NCBI GenBank assembly: GCA_017650105.1
Contig: JAGCFO010000036.1
Location: 1-64,000 of the forward strand
From: Bacteroidaceae bacterium
Lineage (GTDB): Bacteria > Bacteroidota > Bacteroidia > Bacteroidales > Bacteroidaceae
Direction of reading: 5' to 3'
Length of the DNA: 64,000 nt
Part shown: in pieces, positions 43,755 through 54,977 of the stretch
Numbering within the stretch: position 1 is the first letter of the stretch
Layout: each line of letters begins with the position of its first letter
Notes under the pieces: model-generated
Database searches by the model: none
Seen by the model: the letters and a program-made list of their open reading frames with translations, nothing else
Told to the model about the DNA's origin: nothing
Made by a program: the position numbers and the translations under genes

Positions 43755-45100
43755 GGGGCAAACAGATTACGTACTTGTTTCTGCAGCTCGGGGCTCTTGC
43801 GTGTCATAAACTCCGGCCTATTATACGATTTCAGCCTCAGAAGATTCTCCTGCGGGCTTTTCTGAGGTAACAAGAAGGGTTTGGAGAAACGTCCGTTGCC
43901 TTCGTAGTGGGCAATGAAGAGGCGCGTATATCGCCCGTCGAGCCTTCGGCTGCCGAAGACAACCCATTTTCCGTTCGAGGACCAGCTGTGATAGCTCTCT
44001 GCCCTGAAACTATTCAAATCATCGCAGGGAGCAGCTTTGCACGTTTCCAAATCAAGCATCCACAAGTCGGCATCCTGATGCCAGATGGGGAAAGTGCCGT
44101 GAGAGGTGGTTGTGAAAAGCAGTTTGTTTCCTTTGATGACGGGGAACGAAGCCGAAAGCGTGTCACATTCCCACACTACGGAAGGTTCTCCAACAAACTT
44201 TCCCTCGGAAAAACCTATCTCCATTAACCTGTAGTGCACTTTCGCACGACGTTCGGGCATACCCTCCACACTATCGGCAGCACAGAAGAACAGCTTTGTG
44301 CCCTCCTCGTTCCAGGCAGGGAAAGTCTCCCACACGTCAGCAGTATTCAGCAGCGGATAAGCGTAGATGCTATCTGTTGAAACATCCATCAGAATGATGT
44401 CTGAGCTAAGATCGTACACCTCTATCGGCTGTTTGTCCTCGACAGAAAAACATTGATGTGTGTCGTTGGAAGAGAAAGCCACATACCTTCCTCCCGGATG
44501 CCATGCAGGATAGGTGCCCTGCTTGCGAGGTCCGACTTTGGCAAGATTCAGTAGGCGCACATCGTCTCCATCCACAAAAACGGTGCCTCCCCCCTGCCCT
44601 CGCGCATGAAAGAGCATACGCTCTGGATTGGCTCCCGCAAACGAATGGCAGTTGACGCAGCCTTTGTTATTCGCGTCATTCGTGACAATAGACGATTCAT
44701 TAAAGGAGCCGAGCTCTCGCTGATAGATACCCATATCGCGCCAACTCTCGTAGCCTGGCTCTATGAGGCGATATGCCACATAAGGGTCGATATCGTCGTG
44801 CGAGAGATAGACGGGGAAGGGTTTGTAGCGCATTCCTCTTGAGGAGCCTCGCTCCCAAGCACTTACTCGGAAGAAAAGGGTGTCTCCTTTTGTCTCTTTT
44901 TCTACTGAAAAGCACCTTCCGTCACTCATCTCGAAAGGGAGTTGCTGCATCGACAAAGGAACCGTCACGCCTACATAATCAGGGAAGATGGGGGGAAAGG
45001 AATCGGCGTCGATGAAGGTAGAAGGCCTACCACAGCCTGCCAGCAGCCACATAACAAGCAACAGGAAGCAGAGAGGCAACAATGACTTTTTCCGTTTCAT
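43751..45100 (-). CDS. TolB-like beta-propeller lipoprotein with one c-haem motif
   Basis: Exported lipoprotein (lipobox LLAGCGRP) of about 450 residues. The ATG at 45100 is preferred over the GTG two codons earlier. A CXXCH motif, GCVNCHSF at about residues 148-156, predicts one covalently bound haem c. WD40/PD40-type propeller blades follow (YPAWHPGGRYVAFSSN, FPAWNEEGTKLFFCAA, YHSWSSNGKWVVFGSRR). It therefore looks like a small cytochrome with a propeller, acting in the periplasm or on the surface. The redox partner is unknown. It is coupled to the membrane protein gene downstream. Confidence 0.78.
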   Translation of the reverse strand: MKRKKSLLPLCFLLLVMWLLAGCGRPSTFIDADSFPPIFPDYVGVTVPLSMQQLPFEMSDGRCFSVEKETKGDTLFFRVSAWERGSSRGMRYKPFPVYLSHDDIDPYVAYRLIEPGYESWRDMGIYQRELGSFNESSIVTNDANNKGCVNCHSFAGANPERMLFHARGQGGGTVFVDGDDVRLLNLAKVGPRKQGTYPAWHPGGRYVAFSSNDTHQCFSVEDKQPIEVYDLSSDIILMDVSTDSIYAYPLLNTADVWETFPAWNEEGTKLFFCAADSVEGMPERRAKVHYRLMEIGFSEGKFVGEPSVVWECDTLSASFPVIKGNKLLFTTTSHGTFPIWHQDADLWMLDLETCKAAPCDDLNSFRAESYHSWSSNGKWVVFGSRRLDGRYTRLFIAHYEGNGRFSKPFLLPQKSPQENLLRLKSYNRPEFMTRKSPELQKQVRNLFAP

Positions 45101-45123
45101 CGACACAATTCAATAATTCCGTG

Positions 45124-45161
45124 CAAATTTATAATAATAAGGAGAAAAAACCATATCTTTG
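45124..45161. promoter_or_regulatory. Divergent promoters
   Basis: TAAATTTG on the minus strand (45131-45124) lies ahead of the haem-propeller gene. TATCTTTG on the plus strand (45154-45161) lies 24 bases ahead of the M6 protease ATG. Neither has an obvious -33 TTG. Confidence 0.5.
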
Positions 45162-45185
45162 CGCCCAAAATCTCAGAAAAAAAAT

Positions 45186-48100
45186 ATGAAAAGAGCTTCA
45201 ATCTATATATTCTGCAGCCTGTTATTGACTGTATTCTTGTTGTTTACAGCAGAAACAGCGTTTGCCGTTCCAGCAAAAAGGGCTTTCACGACCATCATCC
45301 TCCCCGACGGAAGTTCAACGCAAGCCACACTTGCGGGAGATGAATTCTTCCATTTTTGGGAGACTCGTGATGGCCTTCGCTTGAAAAAAGACGCAAACGG
45401 AGCCTTTCGAGTCATAGATGATGAGGAATTCCTTGCGCTGAATCAAAAAGCGCAAGCCAAACATGCTCTGCGTATGCAGATGAATCAACAAGAAATCGCC
45501 ACTCGAAGCGAAGGTGCTGGTAACAGCCCCAAACGCGCCGGAGGCAAAGACCATATCGGAACCCAACGCGTGCTCGTTATCCTCGTACAATTCACCGATG
45601 TGAAGTTTGCAACTGGAAACACGAGGGAAGCTATAGCGCAGCATATCAACGGAGACAACTACAAAGGAGCGGGCTTCGGCAGCGCACGAGACTACTTCAT
45701 CGCACAAAGCGACAGCCTTTTCCAACCTCAGTTTGACATCTATGGCCCTTATAATGCAATGCACGAGATGGCCTACTACGGAGGGAATGACGAAGAAGGC
45801 AACGACAAAGCTGCCGCCCAACTGATAGCAGAAGCATGCAGGCTTGCCAACGGGGATGTAGACTACGCCATCTACGACAGCGACAAAAACGGAGTCGTCG
45901 ACTTCTGCTATGTGATTTATGCCGGTTACGGAGAAGCCCAGGGAGGAGGCGACGACACCATTTGGCCTCATCAGTGGGCCATACAGTGGGGAACGGGAAG
46001 TCCCCTCAAGCTCGATGGAATCATCGTCAACGAATATGCCTGCAGCAACGAGCTCAAAGGTACCTCGGGAACAAAACTCGACGGCATCGGAACCATCTGC
46101 CACGAATTCGGGCATTGCCTCGGGCTCCCCGACTTCTACCCTACTGACAAAAGCGGCAACTACGGTATGTCGTGGTGGAGCATCATGGATGCCGGATGCT
46201 ATCTTGAAGACGGATACACCCCAGCTGCATATACAGCATACGAGAAGGATTTCCTCGGATGGAAAGACCTTGTCACCATTTATTCGGAGCAGCGCCTCAC
46301 CCTCAAGCCTCTCAGTCAAGGCGGAGTGGGTTATAAAATCGTGAGCGACTACGACACAAATGAATACATCATCATCGAGAACATACAACAAGAAGGATGG
46401 AATCGCTCTGCTTACGGGCATGGGATGCTGGCAACTCACGTGCTGTACGACAAAAACGTCTGGGAAAGCAATAGTGTCAACAACGGTAAGCTGGAGCATA
46501 TGGCTATCATCCCCGCTGACAATAACAAGACGACACGATATGCCACCGATTTGGCAGGAGACCTCTATCCTGGGCCCACTAACAATGCGGAACTGTCGAA
46601 CTTCTCCATTCCCGCCATGAAGACACACTCGGGAATGTACTTCGACAAGCCTCTCACGGAAATAGTGGAAACGAACGGCATTGTCTATGCTACCTTCATG
46701 GAGGGCGCAGGGACTGCAACGAGGGCTCTTGAAGCCACAGATGTCAAAAGCTATTCTTTCAACGCTCATTGGGAACCTTTGGAGGATGTGAAGGAATACT
46801 CTTTGGATGTCTATCATATCACTGGGGGTTACAAAAGCAGCGCCGACTACAGCCTGTCACTTATCACCACGAATGGAGAATTGCAGCAGACGGTTCGTTC
46901 CGACACCAGCCGGTGCCTGATAACCAATCTTGAAGACAACCAACTCTACGGTTATCGCGTGCGTTGCATCAATGAAGGCAAAGCATCGGCTCCGTCCAAT
47001 CCTATCTTCGTGAAAACGGCTTCTTACAGCGACTCGCTTGGAACGCCCAACGTACAAGCCCCCTTCGACATCAGCCCGAATAGCTTCGTCATCAGCTGGG
47101 ATTCTGTGCCTGACGCCACCTCATACATTGTCGAAAGAACTTCAAAGCCTATCAGTCAGGAGAGCAAACCCGACAAGTCGGTGTTGCTGAAAGAAGATTT
47201 CGGCTCGCTTCGCTCCGTCTATGGAGACATCTCCCGCGTGATGGATATCTACACCGCAGCCCCCGACTGGCGCGGAAACGAAGTGCATGCGCAGGCAGGA
47301 TATGTGATGATGGGTTCGAAAAATAGCGCAGGGTATCTTATCACGCCCTTCCTCTCGCAGAGTATCGGCTGGTACACCATCAGCTTCAGCGCACGCAAGG
47401 TAAGCTCCGACGATAAGAATCCGATGCTCTACGTGCTTATGAGCAGTGATGCCAGCACCGATTACTACGTCGATCAGGCACGCGTTACCCTTACCAGCGC
47501 CAATTGGAAGACATTTACCTTCGAGCTTGGGCCCGTAAGCACCAACACTTATCTTCTTTTCATGACAGCAAGTGAAGGAGAGGAGATTCCACGCCTATGC
47601 ATCGACAACATTATGGTAACCTGGACCGATGGTTCAGGAGCCAAAGAAACCGCTTCTGAGTATATCGCCCCCGAGAAAGAATTTCTTGGGAAGAAGCTCC
47701 TGAACCAGCCCTATGCGTTGTCTCCCAAGCGAGTTGCGCCTGTCGAAAAGAACTACATCGAGACAACCGACACCTTCTATAAGTTCTCTGCCCTCGAGAC
47801 AGCAGAGTACTCCTTCCGCGTGCGAGCTGTCAGCGACTCGGTCTTCTCGCCCTACTCCCCCATCCAAACGCAGGAAATCATCAACTCCTATATGGAGCTG
47901 GACGGCATTGCCTATAACTTCCTCGACGAAGAGGCACGCTTGCTGACTGTCACTTCTCTAAACAACCAGCGCAAATACGAGGGACATATCACCATACCCG
48001 AAACAGTGCAGATGGAAGGCATCACCTACCGTGTGGAAGCCATCAGCTCGGGAGTCTTCAACAACTGCACGGAACTGCTGTCGGTAGTGGTGCCTAGCTC

Positions 48101-49046
48101 CATTCGCGAGATTGGGAAATCGCTCTTCTGCGGATGCCGCAATCTGTGCAGCATCGACTGGTACGCCTCAGCAGCGCTCGACAACACGCATCTCATCGGA
48201 TGTAACCCACAACTGCTCCTCTTCGACTATTCAGGCACTTGCGCCGAGTGCACGCTGGCATGCGTCGTCAAAGACGGGCATGCCGAGTCGCTAACCGTCG
48301 TGCTCAACAGTCCTTTCCTCAATCCCCATCCCTTCACAGTAGGGCACATACAGTACTCAAAGGACTTCAGCCAGCACACCTATATCGGTTCCGCTTCGGG
48401 ATGGGAGACGGTAGTCTTACCTTTCGACGTGCAGCGTATCGAAAATGAGGAGAAGGGAGTCGTCACCCCCTTCGGAGACAACTCTTCCGAATGGCATATC
48501 TGGCTTGGAACCTTCAACGGAACCACTTTCGAGCAGGCGTCGGCTATCAAGAGCAACGTTCCTTGCATCGTGGCTTGCCCCAATAGCGACGGATACGACC
48601 CAGAGCAAACCATCAGCGGCACGCTAACCTTCAGCGCAGAGAATGCCGTTGTGGAAAAGACAACCGACGTGCCTCCCGTTGAAGGCTCACAGTTCCGCTT
48701 CGTACCCGTATATAAGAAGCTCTACAAGAGCCCTAACCGCTACATGCTTAACACCTACGACTACTCTCAGGAGAGCGTCTATGCCGGCAGCGAGTTTCAG
48801 CCCGATGTGATGTCGCTTCGCACCTTCGGAGCATACATGGAACCCCGCTCAGCCTCAGCACCTTCCGTGTTCCGCATCGGCATGCTACCCATCGAGGAGG
48901 AGAAGCAAGCCGACGTCATCGAGGAACCCCTACAGGAGGACATCTACTCTGTAAGCGGGCAGCTCGTACGCAAAGCCGGAGAGCAGAGCCCAACCCTCCC
49001 CAAAGGCATCTACATCAAAGGCAGAAAGAAAATCATCATACACTAA
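45186..49046 (+). CDS. M6-family metalloprotease with fibronectin, LRR and sorting-tail domains
   Basis: Secreted zinc protease of about 1286 residues. The start at 45186 (MKRASIYIF) gives a signal peptide ending VPAKRAFT. The M6 catalytic domain contains HEFGHCLGLPDFYPT, with the HExxHxxGxxD zinc site and a Met-turn-like SIMDAG. Later regions: fibronectin-III-like repeats (about 520-640), a MAM/CBM-like sandwich (about 680-830), a BspA-type leucine-rich stretch (YRVEAISSGVFNNCTELLSV) and a C-terminal tail DIYSVSGQLVRKAG...KGIYIKGRKK that fits type IX sorting. It is followed by two small lipoprotein genes. Probable role: extracellular protein degradation; immune inhibitor A-like enzymes are M6 relatives. 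Confidence 0.93.
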   Translation: MKRASIYIFCSLLLTVFLLFTAETAFAVPAKRAFTTIILPDGSSTQATLAGDEFFHFWETRDGLRLKKDANGAFRVIDDEEFLALNQKAQAKHALRMQMNQQEIATRSEGAGNSPKRAGGKDHIGTQRVLVILVQFTDVKFATGNTREAIAQHINGDNYKGAGFGSARDYFIAQSDSLFQPQFDIYGPYNAMHEMAYYGGNDEEGNDKAAAQLIAEACRLANGDVDYAIYDSDKNGVVDFCYVIYAGYGEAQGGGDDTIWPHQWAIQWGTGSPLKLDGIIVNEYACSNELKGTSGTKLDGIGTICHEFGHCLGLPDFYPTDKSGNYGMSWWSIMDAGCYLEDGYTPAAYTAYEKDFLGWKDLVTIYSEQRLTLKPLSQGGVGYKIVSDYDTNEYIIIENIQQEGWNRSAYGHGMLATHVLYDKNVWESNSVNNGKLEHMAIIPADNNKTTRYATDLAGDLYPGPTNNAELSNFSIPAMKTHSGMYFDKPLTEIVETNGIVYATFMEGAGTATRALEATDVKSYSFNAHWEPLEDVKEYSLDVYHITGGYKSSADYSLSLITTNGELQQTVRSDTSRCLITNLEDNQLYGYRVRCINEGKASAPSNPIFVKTASYSDSLGTPNVQAPFDISPNSFVISWDSVPDATSYIVERTSKPISQESKPDKSVLLKEDFGSLRSVYGDISRVMDIYTAAPDWRGNEVHAQAGYVMMGSKNSAGYLITPFLSQSIGWYTISFSARKVSSDDKNPMLYVLMSSDASTDYYVDQARVTLTSANWKTFTFELGPVSTNTYLLFMTASEGEEIPRLCIDNIMVTWTDGSGAKETASEYIAPEKEFLGKKLLNQPYALSPKRVAPVEKNYIETTDTFYKFSALETAEYSFRVRAVSDSVFSPYSPIQTQEIINSYMELDGIAYNFLDEEARLLTVTSLNNQRKYEGHITIPETVQMEGITYRVEAISSGVFNNCTELLSVVVPSSIREIGKSLFCGCRNLCSIDWYASAALDNTHLIGCNPQLLLFDYSGTCAECTLACVVKDGHAESLTVVLNSPFLNPHPFTVGHIQYSKDFSQHTYIGSASGWETVVLPFDVQRIENEEKGVVTPFGDNSSEWHIWLGTFNGTTFEQASAIKSNVPCIVACPNSDGYDPEQTISGTLTFSAENAVVEKTTDVPPVEGSQFRFVPVYKKLYKSPNRYMLNTYDYSQESVYAGSEFQPDVMSLRTFGAYMEPRSASAPSVFRIGMLPIEEEKQADVIEEPLQEDIYSVSGQLVRKAGEQSPTLPKGIYIKGRKKIIIH

Positions 49047-49072
49047 ACATCACTCATCCAATCCCTTTCGTT

Positions 49073-49504
49073 ATGTCACCACACATCACATACTCCCAAA
49101 CCCCATTCAGAAGGCTTCTCCTGTTGCTTCCAGCTTTGCTGCTGGTAGTCCTCACGGCATGTGAGAAGAAAGTCATCCCTCTCATCGAAAACGCCGCTTT
49201 CGAGGAAACGGAGCCGACTGTCGTCATAGCGACAGCCGATATCAGCGCGCACGAGATTGATGCCTGCGGGGTGTGCTACAGCGAGCAAAACATGACGCCC
49301 ACGCCTGAGAAATGCGACGCCCTTGTGGAAGGGACCCTCAGCGGAAAACAGTTTACGGCAACACTCACCCTGAAGCCGCACGCCGTCTACTATCTCGTCA
49401 TCTATGCCACAAACGAGTTGGGGACCACTACCAGCCAGCCCATACGCCTTCGTACCAGCTATCGCGAGGCAAGGCCCGACGACAACCCCTTCCCCGAACT
49501 TTAG
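49073..49504 (+). CDS. Small fibronectin-III-like lipoprotein
   Basis: Lipoprotein of 143 residues (lipobox VVLTACEKK). The body resembles a single fibronectin-III-like sandwich: GVCYSEQNMTPTPE and LKPHAVYYLVIYATNELGT are the pattern of Bacteroidetes FN3-like repeats. It starts 26 bases after the M6 protease and is probably in its operon. Function unknown; an accessory or binding role on the surface is possible. Confidence 0.7.
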   Translation: MSPHITYSQTPFRRLLLLLPALLLVVLTACEKKVIPLIENAAFEETEPTVVIATADISAHEIDACGVCYSEQNMTPTPEKCDALVEGTLSGKQFTATLTLKPHAVYYLVIYATNELGTTTSQPIRLRTSYREARPDDNPFPEL

Positions 49505-49564
49505 ATGGGGACAAATGCAGTATTCCGCCCTATTCTGCATTATACAGGCAGAAGAAAGCCGCTT

Positions 49565-50086
49565 ATGAAAAAGGTTCTCCGCTTTCCCTTTTTGTTCTTC
49601 ATCCTTCTGGTATGCTCCTGCGACCCAGGATACCAGACTGATTACTATTATGTTAACCGCTCGACCCACACCGTAACAATTCGCGCGCTGATGGATTCAA
49701 CAGATATGTACTTCACCAACTATTTCGGAGAGACGTGGATGTTTTTCGAAAACCCCTCGGGCATCATCATCGAGCCTGGCTCGAGGCTTCTCATCCACCA
49801 CGAGGGAGGGCTCGGCTTCAGCACAAAGGACGGTACCGCCGAAATCCTTCAACACTACATCCTGGGCGACAGCGTATGCTTTGAGTTCGACGACGGAGCA
49901 TGCCTCTTCTACAAGCCCGACGAGTGGGCCCCGAACAATCCTTACATCGAGAACAACTACTCCTTCCGGCTTACTCACGTTTCCCGAGGAAGCTCGGAGG
50001 GAGAAGCCGAGTACATCATTACCCAAGATGATTTCTCAAGAGCTCTTGCACTCAAGCTAAGCCTTCCCGAGACGGAGAAAAACTGA
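49565..50086 (+). CDS. Small hypothetical lipoprotein
   Basis: Lipoprotein of about 173 residues; the ATG at 49565 gives MKKVLRFPFLFFILLVCSCD. A longer start at 49505 would place 20 residues in front of the signal. The mature protein is all-beta by pattern (YYYVNRSTHTVTIRALM, PGSRLLIHHEGGLGF). I do not recognise the family. It follows the FN3-like lipoprotein in the M6 protease cluster. Confidence 0.65.
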   Translation: MKKVLRFPFLFFILLVCSCDPGYQTDYYYVNRSTHTVTIRALMDSTDMYFTNYFGETWMFFENPSGIIIEPGSRLLIHHEGGLGFSTKDGTAEILQHYILGDSVCFEFDDGACLFYKPDEWAPNNPYIENNYSFRLTHVSRGSSEGEAEYIITQDDFSRALALKLSLPETEKN

Positions 50087-51832
<1,746 letters not shown>

Positions 51833-51909
51833 GGTACAGGTAAGAGCCGCTTCCTCCCTACATATCATGCTCCACAACCGTTGTCCCAAAAGATAACACC
51901 TCTCTGACT

Positions 51910-52695
51910 ATGGGAAAAAACAAGCTCAGCAAGTTTGCCGACATGAAGGTTTACCCTAATGTCTTCGAGTTTTCGTTTCAGTACAACGACAACCAAGTGT
52001 GCGAGATGCAGGGGAAATGGAATGAATCGTACTTCCACAACAATCATCCCATCGTGCTGGAGCTTGGCTGCGGCAGAGGGGAGTACACCGTAGGCTTGGC
52101 AAAGCAATGCCCCGGGAAGAACTACATAGGCATCGACATCAAGGGGGCTCGCATGTGGACGGGAGCCACACAAGCCCTGCAAGAGGGGTTGACAAACGTG
52201 GCATTCCTGCGCACCAGCATCGAGCAGGTCCAACGTTTCTTTGCGCAAGGCGAAGTGAGCGAATTGTGGATTACTTTCCCCGACCCACAGATGAAAAAGC
52301 ACACGAAGCGCCTCACTTCCACGCCCTTCCTGCAAAGATACTCGCAGATACTCTGCCCTAATGGTATCATTCACCTGAAAACCGACAGCCCCTTCCTATA
52401 TACTTATACCGACGCGCTGGTGAAGCTTAATAATCTTCCCGTGGAAGTCAACACCGCAAACCTGTATGGCCCACTCTCTTCTTCCGAAGAGGAGCAGACA
52501 CGGGAGGCTCGTGCCATCCGCACTTACTACGAGAGCCAGTGGCTCAGCAGGGGTTTCGACATAAAGTATATCCGCTTCCGTCTGCCAGCAAACGAAGCAC
52601 TGCAGGAGCCCAACATCGAGATAGAGCTCGACTCCTACCGCAGCTACAACCGCGACAAACGGAGCGGTATCGACAGTCGTCCCGCAGCAAAATAG
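51910..52695 (+). CDS. trmB: tRNA (guanine-N7-)-methyltransferase
   Basis: S-adenosylmethionine-dependent enzyme of 261 residues that methylates G46 of tRNAs. The SAM-binding motif [16 protein letters not shown], the linker [12 protein letters not shown] and the catalytic [15 protein letters not shown] motif are intact. The C-terminal tail ([18 protein letters not shown]) is slightly longer than usual. It is 77 bases after guaB and 25 before mrp, consistent with co-transcription. Confidence 0.95.
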   Translation: MGKNKLSKFADMKVYPNVFEFSFQYNDNQVCEMQGKWNESYFHNNHPIVLELGCGRGEYTVGLAKQCPGKNYIGIDIKGARMWTGATQALQEGLTNVAFLRTSIEQVQRFFAQGEVSELWITFPDPQMKKHTKRLTSTPFLQRYSQILCPNGIIHLKTDSPFLYTYTDALVKLNNLPVEVNTANLYGPLSSSEEEQTREARAIRTYYESQWLSRGFDIKYIRFRLPANEALQEPNIEIELDSYRSYNRDKRSGIDSRPAAK

Positions 52696-52720
52696 CTAAT
52701 TCTTTTTCCCAGAGACAACT

Positions 52721-53791
52721 ATGACACTCTATCCAAAACTAATCCTTGACGCCCTCTCCCACGTGCGTTACCCTGGTACGGGGAAGAATATCGTTGAGTC
52801 AGGGATGGTAGCCGACGACCTACGCATCAACGGCATGAAGGTCTCCTTCTCGCTCGTCTTCGAAAAGCAGACCGACCCTTTCATGAAATCACTCGTGAAG
52901 AGCGCCGAAGCCGCCATACACACCTATGTAAGCAACGACGCTGATGTTAAAATCAACATAAAGACTCTACAGCAGCCCGCAAGCAAGGAAGAGCCCCCAC
53001 TGCCGGGAGTGAAACACATCATCGCCGTTGCTTCGGGAAAGGGAGGCGTCGGCAAGTCGACGGTAGCTGTCAACCTTGCCGTAGCGCTGGCTCAGCTGGG
53101 CTATAAGGTAGGGCTCCTCGATGCCGACATCTTTGGGCCAAGCATTCCCAAGATGTTTCTTGTGGAGGAAGAACGCGCCTTTGCCGAGGAGGTGGATGGG
53201 CACTCTCTCATCGTGCCCATCGAGCGATATGGCGTGAAGATTCTCTCCATCGGTTTCTTTGTCGACCCCTCTCAGGCAACCATTTGGCGCGGAGGAATGG
53301 CGAGCAACGCTCTCAAGCAGCTGATATGCGAAACAAACTGGGGCGAGCTCGACTATCTTCTCATCGACATGCCTCCCGGAACTAGCGACATTCACATCAC
53401 TACCGTGCAGACTATCTCCCTCACGGGAGCCATCGTGGTAAGCACACCACAGGATGTTGCCCTTGCTGACGCGCGCAAAGCCATCAGCATGTTCACCAAC
53501 GACAAGGTGAACGTCCCCATCCTCGGGCTGGTGGAGAATATGGCGTGGTTCACTCCTGCCGAACTGCCCAACAACCGCTACTACATCTTCGGAAAGGAGG
53601 GTTGCAAACGCCTTGCTGAGGAGATGAACATCCCTCTTCTCGGGCAGATTCCCCTCGTGCAGAGCATCTGCAACGGTGGAGATGCCGGCATGCCCGTAGC
53701 TCTCTATCCCGAAAGCCTGACAGGAGCAGCCTTCGTGGACTTGGCACGCCAATTGGTGCAAGCTACAGACAATACACTTTCGCAAATCTGA
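52721..53791 (+). CDS. mrp: Mrp/ApbC-type iron-sulfur cluster carrier ATPase
   Basis: P-loop ATPase of 356 residues that carries Fe-S clusters to apoproteins. An N-terminal DUF59 (MIP18-like) domain covers about 1-90. The deviant Walker A is ASGKGGVGKSTVAVNLA and switch regions follow (LLDADIFGPSIPKMF, DYLLIDMPPGTSDIH). The CxxC cluster motif of other members is not seen in the expected place. It follows trmB closely; ftcD downstream has its own promoter. Confidence 0.93.
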   Translation: MTLYPKLILDALSHVRYPGTGKNIVESGMVADDLRINGMKVSFSLVFEKQTDPFMKSLVKSAEAAIHTYVSNDADVKINIKTLQQPASKEEPPLPGVKHIIAVASGKGGVGKSTVAVNLAVALAQLGYKVGLLDADIFGPSIPKMFLVEEERAFAEEVDGHSLIVPIERYGVKILSIGFFVDPSQATIWRGGMASNALKQLICETNWGELDYLLIDMPPGTSDIHITTVQTISLTGAIVVSTPQDVALADARKAISMFTNDKVNVPILGLVENMAWFTPAELPNNRYYIFGKEGCKRLAEEMNIPLLGQIPLVQSICNGGDAGMPVALYPESLTGAAFVDLARQLVQATDNTLSQI

Positions 53792-53846
53792 AAGGATTTC
53801 ATTTTTTATAACTCACAAACTTGGAGGCGACACACGGCAGTCTAAC

Positions 53847-53854
53847 TACTTTTG
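53847..53854 (+). promoter_or_regulatory. ftcD promoter element (TACTTTTG) adjoining the start codon
   Basis: TACTTTTG is followed six bases later by the ftcD ATG; TTGG at 53821-53824 is a well-spaced -33 element. The transcript is predicted to have little or no 5' leader. Confidence 0.65.
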
Positions 53855-53860
53855 CAAACT

Positions 53861-54925
53861 ATGAAACGAATCATCGAGTGTGTTCCTAATTTCAGCGAAG
53901 GAAGGAATGCGCAAGTCATCAGCCAAATAGTCTCCGCCATCGCCTGCGCTGGGAAAGAAAGCGACAGGGTGAGAGTTCTCAACGTCGATTCCGGAGACGC
54001 AGCCAATCGTACCGTAGTCACCTTCACGGGCTCCCCCGAAGCCGTCTGCGAGGCTGCCTTTCAAGGAGTGAAGGCTGCAGGCGAACTTATTGATATGCGC
54101 CTCCAACACGGCACGCATCCTCGCTCGGGAGCGACTGATGTGCTGCCTCTAATCCCCATTTCGGGTATCACTCTCGAAGAGTGTGCCGAGCTCGCACGCA
54201 CCCTTGCCAAACGCATTTACGACGAACTTGGGATTGCCTGCTACTGCTACGAAGCATCTGCCTTTAGGCCAGAACGAAAGAATCTGGCTGTCTGCCGCGC
54301 AGGAGAATATGAGGCTCTGCCGGAAAAACTTGCAGACCCTGCCCGACGCCCCGATTTCGGTCCCGAATTCTACAACGAGCGCATCGCCTTCAGCGGAGCC
54401 GTCAACATCGGAGCTCGCAATTTCCTGATTGCCGTCAACTTCAATCTCGACACCACATCCGTTGCTTTTGCAACAGACATTGCCTGCGATGTGAGGGAGA
54501 AGGGACGCAAGGCAAGAGAGGAAGGCACGGGAAAGGTTCTGAAGGATTCGGAAGGCAATGACGTCTGGATTCACGGAACGCTCAGGGGATGCAAGGCCAT
54601 AGGCTGGTACATCGACGAGTATCATATCGCACAGGTATCAATGAACATCACCGACATCGTTGCCACACCCCTTCATATCGCCTTCGAGGAAGTCTGCCGC
54701 GCTGCTTCCGCAAGAGGAATTCACGTCACGGGCACCGAAATAATCGGCTTGGTGCCGAAAAGTGTGCTTGTTGATGCCGGCAAGTATTTCCTTTCAAAAC
54801 AGAATCGCCCGACAGATATCAGCGAGGAGGAAATCATTCGCGTTGCGATACAATCCATGAGCCTTGATGACCTAAGGCCCTTCAATCCCAAGGAGAAGGT
54901 GATAGAATACCTTTTGGAGGAATAA
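53861..54925 (+). CDS. ftcD: Glutamate formimidoyltransferase
   Basis: Transfers the formimino group of formiminoglutamate to tetrahydrofolate, the last step of histidine breakdown. About 354 residues from the ATG at 53861 (MKRIIECVPNFSEG, the family signature); only the transferase part is present and no cyclodeaminase domain is fused. Other motifs: HGTHPRSGATDVLPLIP, NIGARNFLIAVNFNL and GTEIIGLVPKSVL. No other histidine-degradation gene (hutH, hutU, hutI) or fchA lies in the window. Enzymes of this family can also act on 5-formyltetrahydrofolate, so a stand-alone gene may serve folate repair. The ATG lies six bases after a promoter element. Confidence 0.92.
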   Translation: MKRIIECVPNFSEGRNAQVISQIVSAIACAGKESDRVRVLNVDSGDAANRTVVTFTGSPEAVCEAAFQGVKAAGELIDMRLQHGTHPRSGATDVLPLIPISGITLEECAELARTLAKRIYDELGIACYCYEASAFRPERKNLAVCRAGEYEALPEKLADPARRPDFGPEFYNERIAFSGAVNIGARNFLIAVNFNLDTTSVAFATDIACDVREKGRKAREEGTGKVLKDSEGNDVWIHGTLRGCKAIGWYIDEYHIAQVSMNITDIVATPLHIAFEEVCRAASARGIHVTGTEIIGLVPKSVLVDAGKYFLSKQNRPTDISEEEIIRVAIQSMSLDDLRPFNPKEKVIEYLLEE

Positions 54926-54977
54926 AACCAGCGAAAGAGTTCCCTTTCACCACATGAATTTCTGTAGCGTCATCCGC

